A stretch of DNA of 5,252 bases from positions 1-5,252 of the forward strand of contig DDIL01000150.1 of NCBI GenBank assembly GCA_002338515.1, read 5' to 3'. Within the stretch, counting starts at the first letter, position 1. Each line of letters opens with the position of its first letter. The stretch is from Glaciecola sp. UBA1851 (GTDB taxonomy: Bacteria > Pseudomonadota > Gammaproteobacteria > Enterobacterales > Alteromonadaceae). The notes beneath the pieces were generated by a model. The model had not been told where the DNA came from. It saw only the letters and a list, made by a program, of their open reading frames with translations, and ran no database searches. Both the position numbers and the translations under genes were made by a program. Below are positions 1 through 5,252 of the stretch, one piece after another.

Positions 1-2741
1 AATACGTTTATATCGCTGATTTCATAAAGTGAAGGCGCAAAGAATGTTCCATTTAAACCTTCAGGGACCTGACATTTATAAAGCAATGACCCTGCTTCTC
101 GCATATATTTATCGTGGTCTTGTAACGTTTTTAGTGCTTTTTCATCTATGACTGGCCCCAAATCAGTAGATAACCATTGAGGATCACCAATTTCTAGTTG
201 TTGCATCGCTCCAGATATCATTTCAATGGTCTGGTCTGCTACGTCTTCTTGTATATATAAAACTCGCAAAGCCGAACAACGCTGCCCTGCACTTCTGAAG
301 CCAGACATAATCACATCATCGACAACTTGTTCTGGTAACGCAGTGGAGTCAACAATCATGCAATTTTGACCGCCAGTTTCTGCAATTAAGGGAACTTGCA
401 TACCAGAGCGCTCGGCTAATGCTCTAGAAATTAAAGTGCCAGTTTGTGTAGAGCCAGTAAACATTACTCCTTGAATACGTTCATCTGGTAGCAACGTTTT
501 TCCTACTTCTGCGCCGGGCGAAATAATAAGTTTCAACACATCTTTAGGTAAACCTACCGCTTGCATTAACTCCACTGCCCGAATGGCAATCAGGCTAGTT
601 TGTTCAGCAGGCTTCGCAACAACCGTGTTACCCGTAGCAAGGGCAGCCACCACTTGGCCAAGAAAGATAGCTAACGGGAAATTCCATGGGCTGATACAGA
701 GAATTACTCCCCTTGAACTCAAGCGTTTATCTGGATCTATTTTTTGCGCTTCAACCGCATAGTACCTAGCAAAATCTACCGCCTCGCGAACTTCATCTAT
801 GCTATCTTGGGTAATTTTACCGGCTTCCTTTATGCATAAGCCAATTAGCTCGTCGATATGACGCTCTAAAATATCCGCAATGGACATTAAAATTGCAGCT
901 CTCTCTTCTACCGGCGTTGAAGACCACTTTTCAAAGGCGTGATGAACGTCATCAAGCTTGCTTAGCATTTGCTCAGGCGAATCAAATCGATGCGCCCCTA
1001 CAATTTCATCTAAGTTCGCTGGGTTTCTAACAATATGTAGACTATCCGCCTCACTCTCATTCAATAAAGCTTGCACTTTATTGCTGTGCATTGTGAACCA
1101 TCTATCAAGATTTCCTGATAAATCGTTTAATCGATTGATGTCATATACATCTAAGCCTTGAGAGTTACTTCTGCTTTCACCATATAAATTAAGTGGTTTA
1201 ACAATTTGCGTATTGGCATGCTTAGCTAATCGCTGAGTATGCTCAACTGGATCGGCTAGCAATTCTTCCACTTCCTTGTCATCGTCAACTATCGCATTGA
1301 CAAATGAAGAGTTTGCGCCATTCTCTAACAAGCGTCTTACCAAATAAGCAAGTAAATCTTCATGCTGTCCAACAGGCGCGTACACTCGGCATTGAATTCC
1401 TTCTTCTTTTACAATTTGATCGTACAGGGTGTCACCCATTCCATGCAAACATTGGAATTCAAACCCTTCTTTATCATCTGCAGCCAGTTCTAAAATAACA
1501 GAAGCTGTATATGCGTTATGAGTGGCAAATTGAGGGTAGATACTATCTCGGTATGCCAATAGACGATTAGCGCAGGCATGATATGACACATCTGTTGACG
1601 CTTTTCTTGTAAATACGGGGAAATCTTCAAAACCTCCCTGTTGTGTGTGTTTAATTTCGGTATCCCAATAGGCGCCTTTAACCAAGCGAACCATCATTTT
1701 CTTATTATATTTAAGCGTAATGTCGCGTATCCATTCAATGACGAAGATTGCGCGTTTTTGATAAGCTTGAACAGCGACACCAAACCCATTCCAATCAGTT
1801 AAATCTGTGTCCGAAAACACCGTTTCAATAATATCTAAAGATATATCTAAACGCTCAGACTCTTCTGCATCAACTGTCAGACCAATATCATATTTTTTAG
1901 CTTGCAAACATAAAGACTTTAAACGCTCTGCAATTGCAGGAACGGCTTTTTCATAATTAAGTGCATCATACTTAGCGTGAATAGCAGAGAGCTTGACCGA
2001 AATACCGGGGCTTTTTCGAGGGCCCTTTCCATTTGCGGCTTGTCCAATAACATCTATAGCTTGTTCATAAGAGCGATAATATCGTTTAGCATCTTTTTCT
2101 GTTCTAGCCCCTTCGCCTAACATATCGTAAGAGTAAACATAACCTATCTTTTCTTTTTCTTGCGCTCGTTCAACCGCATCTTCTATGCTTTCACCCATAA
2201 CGAATTGCTTGCCCATCACCTTCATCGCAATATTCATAGCTTTTCGTATAACAGGCTCACCCATTCGCCCCATGGTTTTTTTCAACAATCCAAATTGCGC
2301 TTTTTTTCGCTCATTGGCATAGTTCACCATATTGCCAGTGAACATTAGGCCCCAAGCGGATGCATTAACAAACAATGAGTCACTATTGCCTAAATGGCTT
2401 GACCATTGGCCTTTGGCAAGTTTATCTCGAATCAATTCATCTTGAGTTGATTTGTCGGGTACGCGCAATAATGCTTCAGCTAAGCACATTAAAACCACTC
2501 CCTCTTCAGACGACAACGAATACTCATTTAATAACGCATCCACACCGCCGTGCCCTTCTTGCTCCTTACGAATGCGCAAAACTAATGTTCTAGCTCTTTC
2601 CCATGCTCTGCTTCTAGCTCGCATACTCACCTCTGCCTCTGGTAATATATGCGCTACCGATTGCGCTTCATCAATATGATAGAAATCTCGGATTTTCTGT
2701 CTAATTGGGCTGTTAGCGTTAAGAGGTGTTTGGGTTAGCAC
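1..2741 (-). CDS. putA: Bifunctional proline dehydrogenase / delta-1-pyrroline-5-carboxylate dehydrogenase PutA, C-terminus cut off by window edge
   Basis: PutA oxidises proline to glutamate in two steps: an FAD-dependent proline dehydrogenase, which passes electrons to membrane quinones, and an NAD-dependent P5C (glutamate semialdehyde) dehydrogenase. The frame is open from the GTG to the left edge, giving 913 complete codons. Residues 1-150 match the arm and alpha region (SLSSEEGVVLMCLAEALLR). The dehydrogenase barrel spans about 160-480, with KLSA (Lys250), VDAEES (Asp291), VRLVKGAYWD, YPQFATHNA, YAPVG (Tyr454) and the Arg469-Arg470 pair in LVRRLLENGAN. The aldehyde dehydrogenase domain starts near 530 and shows SPWNFPLAIF, AKPAEQT, VMFTGST, catalytic Glu788 in AETGGQN and nucleophile Cys822 in GQRCSAL. 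Compared with E. coli PutA (1320 residues, recalled), roughly the last 310 residues lie outside the window. The start corresponds to about E. coli residue 80, so the ribbon-helix-helix autorepressor domain is absent and regulation must come from elsewhere. The GTG start is chosen because of a well-placed AAGGAG. Landmark residues spread along the gene all fall in one frame, so no frameshift is evident. Confidence 0.97.
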   Translation of the reverse strand, partial: MLTQTPLNANSPIRQKIRDFYHIDEAQSVAHILPEAEVSMRARSRAWERARTLVLRIRKEQEGHGGVDALLNEYSLSSEEGVVLMCLAEALLRVPDKSTQDELIRDKLAKGQWSSHLGNSDSLFVNASAWGLMFTGNMVNYANERKKAQFGLLKKTMGRMGEPVIRKAMNIAMKVMGKQFVMGESIEDAVERAQEKEKIGYVYSYDMLGEGARTEKDAKRYYRSYEQAIDVIGQAANGKGPRKSPGISVKLSAIHAKYDALNYEKAVPAIAERLKSLCLQAKKYDIGLTVDAEESERLDISLDIIETVFSDTDLTDWNGFGVAVQAYQKRAIFVIEWIRDITLKYNKKMMVRLVKGAYWDTEIKHTQQGGFEDFPVFTRKASTDVSYHACANRLLAYRDSIYPQFATHNAYTASVILELAADDKEGFEFQCLHGMGDTLYDQIVKEEGIQCRVYAPVGQHEDLLAYLVRRLLENGANSSFVNAIVDDDKEVEELLADPVEHTQRLAKHANTQIVKPLNLYGESRSNSQGLDVYDINRLNDLSGNLDRWFTMHSNKVQALLNESEADSLHIVRNPANLDEIVGAHRFDSPEQMLSKLDDVHHAFEKWSSTPVEERAAILMSIADILERHIDELIGLCIKEAGKITQDSIDEVREAVDFARYYAVEAQKIDPDKRLSSRGVILCISPWNFPLAIFLGQVVAALATGNTVVAKPAEQTSLIAIRAVELMQAVGLPKDVLKLIISPGAEVGKTLLPDERIQGVMFTGSTQTGTLISRALAERSGMQVPLIAETGGQNCMIVDSTALPEQVVDDVIMSGFRSAGQRCSALRVLYIQEDVADQTIEMISGAMQQLEIGDPQWLSTDLGPVIDEKALKTLQDHDKYMREAGSLLYKCQVPEGLNGTFFAPSLYEISDINV

Positions 2742-2748
2742 TAAAAAA

Positions 2749-2754
2749 CTCCTT
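2749..2754 (-). promoter_or_regulatory. Ribosome binding site of putA (AAGGAG)
   Basis: On the minus strand AAGGAG sits seven bases before GTG at 2741-2739. This decides the start: a strong Shine-Dalgarno at good spacing feeds a GTG, and the first codons read MLTQTPLNANSPI, leading directly into the conserved PutA arm region. Confidence 0.85.
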
Positions 2755-2788
2755 AGTTTTCTGCTGTTTTGTTTATGTATTTCAGCAT

Positions 2789-2815
2789 TCACTTTTAATG
2801 ATTAAGATCACTTTT
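2789..2815. repeat. Tandem direct repeat TCACTTTT with 19-base period upstream of putA
   Basis: TCACTTTT occurs at 2789-2796 and again at 2808-2815; on the putA strand it reads AAAAGTGA twice. The 19-base period is near two helical turns. Between the copies lies the small palindrome TTAAT-G-ATTAA (2795-2805). The repeats are 48-74 bases upstream of the putA GTG, a reasonable place for an operator. That it binds a regulator is inference only; A/T-rich 8-mers can recur by chance. Confidence 0.35.
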
Positions 2816-3077
2816 TAGCAACCCTAGATTCTCGCGCCACATTAATAAAAAATACGCAAATAAGCTAGGAAAGTCGCAATATTTTTAACTTATATGTTAC
2901 CTAGACTTTACTATTCCGGTTTACATAAATTTTAAAGTTAAAATCATCCTATCTTCATTAAAAAATGTAAATTGAGCACGAACAATAAATATCGACATTT
3001 TTGATACTGTACTGTGATACGCATACGAACTCTTTGCAGGAAACGTGCAAATTTGTGCATACTGAGTATTATTGTAG

Positions 3078-3104
3078 TGTCAACAAACTATAAAAATGTT
3101 GACA
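3078..3104. repeat. Perfect inverted repeat TGTCAACA-N11-TGTTGACA upstream of ftsB
   Basis: TGTCAACA at 3078-3085 and its exact reverse complement TGTTGACA at 3097-3104 are separated by 11 bases of A-rich sequence. The half-site centres are 19 bases apart, close to two helical turns, as expected for a dimeric regulator contacting one DNA face. The repeat ends 104 bases before the ftsB ATG. It also places TTGACA facing outward on both strands, but no matching -10 box is evident on either. It is not followed by a T-run, so a terminator is unlikely. Which protein would bind is unknown. Confidence 0.45.
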
Positions 3105-3208
3105 GTTTAGGTAGAGTTTTAACGCAAACGCGATATTATGGTGTTGCAAACAAACGATTATCTCGAAATTAAATAAATTAGAGTGTCAATTAGAGGCAAA
3201 TATTACAT

Positions 3209-3493
3209 ATGAAAAGTAAGTGGATACTACTAATTTTAGTAATACTTCTAGCTTCATTGCAGTATCGCCTGTGGTTTGGCAAAAATAGTGTGTCAGATTA
3301 CGATAGTAAAAAACTTCAAATCGCTGAATTAGAAAAACAAAATGCCAGCCTTCGTCAACGAAATCAGCTAATTCGTGCAGATATTGACGACCTTCAATTA
3401 GGCATAGAATCAATGGAAGAGCGAGCTAGGAATGAACTTGGTTTGATTAAAGAAGGTGAAGTGTTTTACCGAATACTGCCTAGCGAGCAATAA
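3209..3493 (+). CDS. ftsB: Cell division protein FtsB
   Basis: FtsB is a small bitopic inner-membrane protein that joins FtsL and FtsQ in the divisome and helps activate septal peptidoglycan synthesis by FtsWI. The 94-residue product is close to the E. coli length (103). It has a short cytoplasmic start (MKSK), one membrane segment at about 5-22, the family motif LWFGKN at 21-26, and a periplasmic coiled coil at about 34-70 rich in Leu, Gln and charged residues. It then carries the conserved EERARNELG (70-78) and GEVFYRILP (83-91), the region known in E. coli to contact FtsQ. The start is chosen because the membrane segment begins at once after it and AGAGG lies 12 bases upstream. The stop overlaps the ispD start by one base (TAATG). 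The ftsB-ispD pairing is standard in gammaproteobacteria and supports the call. Confidence 0.96.
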   Translation: MKSKWILLILVILLASLQYRLWFGKNSVSDYDSKKLQIAELEKQNASLRQRNQLIRADIDDLQLGIESMEERARNELGLIKEGEVFYRILPSEQ

Positions 3494-4236
3494 TGCTAGA
3501 AGTCGTTCAAACCTATCCTGTTGTTATTCCTGCGGCTGGTATTGGAAGCAGAATGCAAGCAAAAATAGCCAAACAATATCTTAAAATTGGCGAACATGCA
3601 GTTCTAGAGCATACGCTCAATAGCTTTATTGAACACCCTAAAATTTCAGATATCATTATTGCTTTGCACCCAGACGATAATATTTTCGATACCTTAAGTG
3701 TATCTAAGCATCCAAAAATAACGGTCGTACTTGGTGGTAATGAAAGAGTAGATTCAGTTAAAAACGCATTAGGCTTGTTAAATAAGCAATTAAAATACAA
3801 TGAAAGCTTTGTGTTAGTGCATGATGCAGCAAGGCCGTGCTTAACTCGGTTAGAACTAGATACGCTTATTTTGGAATGTGAGCTTGCTTATAAACAAAAA
3901 CATATCATGGGTGGAATTCTAGCCAACCCGGTAACAGATACAATAAAAAAAGGCTGCACTATTGTCTCAACATCTGCCCAAAAAAAGTCTTTCAATACCA
4001 TTACTCACACGGTTGATAGGCGTGATCTGTGGCAAGCGCAAACGCCGCAAATGTTTAAACTGATCCCCTTAATTGAAGCAATTGATTCAGGTTTAAAAAA
4101 AGGGGTAATCATGACGGATGAGGCAAGTGCCATGGAGGCCGCTAATCACCAAGTTATTATGGTTGAAGGCCAAAGCAGCAATATTAAAGTTACTAGGCCT
4201 AATGATTTGAAGTTGGCATCATTTTATCTTGATTAA
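3493..4236 (+). CDS. ispD: 2-C-methyl-D-erythritol 4-phosphate cytidylyltransferase IspD
   Basis: IspD is the cytosolic third enzyme of the MEP pathway. It joins CTP and 2-C-methyl-D-erythritol 4-phosphate to make CDP-ME, a precursor of all isoprenoids here, including ubiquinone and undecaprenyl phosphate. The 247-residue product has the N-terminal nucleotide loop PAAGIGSRM with Arg20, then Lys27 in KQYL; both match the E. coli catalytic residues Arg20 and Lys27. VHDAARPC at 109-116 supplies Asp111, PVTDT gives Thr150, THTVDR gives Arg176, TDEASAME lies at 208-215, and NIKVTRP gives Lys232; these match E. coli Asp106, Thr140, Arg157 and Lys213. The usual Pro before KQY is Ala26 here, and the stretch between Thr150 and Arg176 is about nine residues longer than in E. 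coli. No strong ribosome site precedes the ATG, so translation is probably coupled to ftsB through the TAATG overlap. Unusually, ispF does not follow; a convergent gene does. Confidence 0.97.
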   Translation: MLEVVQTYPVVIPAAGIGSRMQAKIAKQYLKIGEHAVLEHTLNSFIEHPKISDIIIALHPDDNIFDTLSVSKHPKITVVLGGNERVDSVKNALGLLNKQLKYNESFVLVHDAARPCLTRLELDTLILECELAYKQKHIMGGILANPVTDTIKKGCTIVSTSAQKKSFNTITHTVDRRDLWQAQTPQMFKLIPLIEAIDSGLKKGVIMTDEASAMEAANHQVIMVEGQSSNIKVTRPNDLKLASFYLD

Positions 4237-4262
4237 ACAATTTCAGCTTTTAAATACTTCAT

Positions 4263-5252
4263 TTAAGCTTTCAGAAACGTACCATGAAATCCCAAAGGTA
4301 TGGTTCGCTTCATAGTAGCTTGAGCAATTGGACCTTGTTTCAAATTGTTGGCTTTAAATATGTTGATACCTGATTGTCCATTTTTCACATCAAGAAAGGT
4401 TTGGAAAATATGTGCTTCTTTTTGAATATTTGACTCAACTAAATAAGGCTCCTCTATTAGTATTCCATCATTGTAATCAAAATAATCTTGTACGCCATCA
4501 TAAGGATTGAAGGCAGTTAACCGATTATCTCGGCTGCGTGTGTTATCACTTTTACTTACACCAAAAATAATATCATTCGCTCGATTCAAACCAGAAGCAA
4601 ACATTGGGAACTCAAGCGCAACATTGCTCTTAACTAAATTACTTTTACCGGTTTTCAAATTCGCTATAAACGTGGTTGCTAAAGCATGGCTACTCTCATT
4701 TTGGTTTCCGTTTATCATTAAATCTTTCATACCTTGTTGCATTAAACTAGGTGAATCGTACCAACACATATTTACCTGTAATAAACCGCGCTCTTCACTA
4801 GCATGTCCAAAATGAAAAACAAAGCCTGCAGGTAAGTCAAACCATTTATGTTGAGATAAATCATTTTTATCTACCACTAATATTTTACTACCAGCATCGG
4901 GTTTCCATTCAAAACTATCGACAAAAGTTTTGGCTCCATGTTTTGTATGAGTATATGGAGGAATGAAAAACACTAACGATTGCTCTGTTTGAGCAAAGTC
5001 ATGCATATAACCTTTAAAAGGCATGTCTATCATTTTTACCGTTTTCAAGCCTGTTTTCGGTGCAATTTTATAAATAAATATTTTGCCGTTTTTCCCAGCG
5101 TATGGCGCCGCACCAAAATTCCACATAAAACCTTTATGATCAATCACGGGATGGGCAGAAAAAGGCATACCTACTAAGTCTTCGTGCCATGTTTTAATTC
5201 CATTCGTTGCTAATGTTTCTGGATTTAAGCTATAGGCCGAACCGCCTTCCCA
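4263..5252 (-). CDS. Carotenoid oxygenase (RPE65 / lignostilbene dioxygenase) family protein, N-terminus cut off by window edge
   Basis: This family uses one non-heme Fe(II) held by four histidines to cleave carbon-carbon double bonds in carotenoids, apocarotenoids or stilbenes with O2. The frame is open to the right edge, giving 329 residues plus stop; an ATG at 5168-5166 lies inside the conserved domain and is not the start. The fragment begins with the family-typical WEGGSAYSLNPETLATNG. All four metal histidines are visible: His34 (SAHP), His84 (YMHDF), His147 (FVFHFGHASEE) and His323 in the C-terminal GFHGTFL. A second-shell Glu is likely Glu214 in LEFPMF. Family members are usually about 480-520 residues, so roughly the first third is missing. 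The third-histidine motif is commonly FHxxNA; here the Asn is His150. Bacterial members vary widely in substrate, and the sequence does not say whether this one is a carotenoid, apocarotenoid or lignostilbene cleaver. It converges on ispD with a 26-base gap in which I see no good terminator. Confidence 0.92.
   Translation of the reverse strand, partial: WEGGSAYSLNPETLATNGIKTWHEDLVGMPFSAHPVIDHKGFMWNFGAAPYAGKNGKIFIYKIAPKTGLKTVKMIDMPFKGYMHDFAQTEQSLVFFIPPYTHTKHGAKTFVDSFEWKPDAGSKILVVDKNDLSQHKWFDLPAGFVFHFGHASEERGLLQVNMCWYDSPSLMQQGMKDLMINGNQNESSHALATTFIANLKTGKSNLVKSNVALEFPMFASGLNRANDIIFGVSKSDNTRSRDNRLTAFNPYDGVQDYFDYNDGILIEEPYLVESNIQKEAHIFQTFLDVKNGQSGINIFKANNLKQGPIAQATMKRTIPLGFHGTFLKA

Larger units (their letters stand above)
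2742..3208. other. Divergent intergenic region between putA and ftsB, no gene seen
   Basis: This AT-rich stretch separates divergent genes and must hold the promoters for both. I see no credible coding frame, tRNA or mobile element. No promoter with good -35 and -10 boxes at 16-18 base spacing could be assigned on either strand. TTGACA at 3099-3104 is a perfect -35 hexamer, but nothing resembling TATAAT lies 15-19 bases downstream; the nearest TATTAT (3134-3139) is 29 bases away. Several TGCAAA or TTTGCA motifs occur, including an inverted pair TTTGCA (3033-3038) and TGCAAA (3046-3051), and another TGCAAA at about 3145. The ftsB ribosome binding site is probably AGAGG at 3192-3196, 12 bases before the ATG, which is a rather long spacing. 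Two more marked repeats are listed separately. Confidence 0.7.

Noticed and set aside
958..2679. Several plus-strand open frames of 62-75 codons opposite putA
   Set aside because: They lie antisense to a gene with clear PutA motifs throughout, lack convincing ribosome sites and resemble no known protein.
3099..3139. TTGACA at 3099-3104 with TATTAT at 3134-3139 as an ftsB promoter
   Set aside because: The gap between the hexamers is 29 bases, far beyond the 15-19 a sigma-70 promoter uses, and no better -10 lies at the right distance.
3186..3800. Minus-strand open frames opposite ftsB and ispD
   Set aside because: They are antisense shadows of two well-recognised genes and show no family motif.
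4245..4269. Hairpin AGCTT-TT-AAAT / ATTTAAGCT between ispD and the oxygenase gene as a bidirectional terminator
   Set aside because: The stem is almost all A-T pairs, has a two-base bulge, and neither strand shows a T-run after it. It would be too weak to call.
5166..5168. ATG at 5168 as the start of the oxygenase gene
   Set aside because: The same frame continues upstream to the window edge with family-typical sequence (WEGGSAYSLNPETL), so this is an internal methionine.
4507..5177. Plus-strand open frames opposite the carotenoid oxygenase gene
   Set aside because: The minus frame carries all four family histidines and the conserved blocks; the plus frames show nothing recognisable.
3493..5252. 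ispD and the carotenoid oxygenase gene as a functional isoprenoid/carotenoid cluster
   Set aside because: The genes are convergent, so they are not co-transcribed, and no carotenoid synthesis gene is present. Adjacency alone is weak evidence.

Overview
The window is an ordinary stretch of AT-rich gammaproteobacterial chromosome. It carries four protein-coding genes and one long intergenic region. The pairing of ftsB directly with ispD, and a trifunctional-type PutA very close to the E. coli protein, point to Gammaproteobacteria. The low GC content and a PutA without the E. coli-type N-terminal DNA-binding domain would fit a marine Alteromonadales-like lineage, but this placement is inference and no species can be named. 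I see no rRNA, tRNA, insertion sequence, CRISPR array or phage gene.

Layout: (1) From the left edge to 2741, minus strand, lies most of putA (proline dehydrogenase plus P5C dehydrogenase). Its C-terminal part runs off the left edge. It starts at a GTG with a strong AAGGAG site, which is easily missed by ATG-only gene calling. (2) From 2742 to 3208 is a 467-base divergent intergenic region with no gene. It holds a perfect 8-base inverted repeat near ftsB and a tandem 8-base direct repeat near putA, both plausible operators. (3) From 3209 to 4236, plus strand, ftsB (division protein) and ispD (isoprenoid precursor enzyme) form a one-base-overlapping TAATG pair. (4) After 26 bases, a convergent minus-strand gene of the carotenoid oxygenase (RPE65-like) family runs off the right edge. 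It keeps all four iron-binding histidines, and its start lies outside the window.

Working together: ftsB and ispD are almost certainly co-transcribed and translationally coupled. putA is transcribed divergently and is a catabolic unit with no evident link to them. The oxygenase acts on isoprenoid-derived or stilbene-like substrates, but being convergent to ispD it is unlikely to share control with it. The usual next gene after ispD, ispF, is not here, so the conserved ftsB-ispD-ispF-truD order is broken at this point. I do not find evidence of a previously undescribed system; the points most worth checking are the operon break, the oxygenase's identity and substrate, and the two candidate operators.
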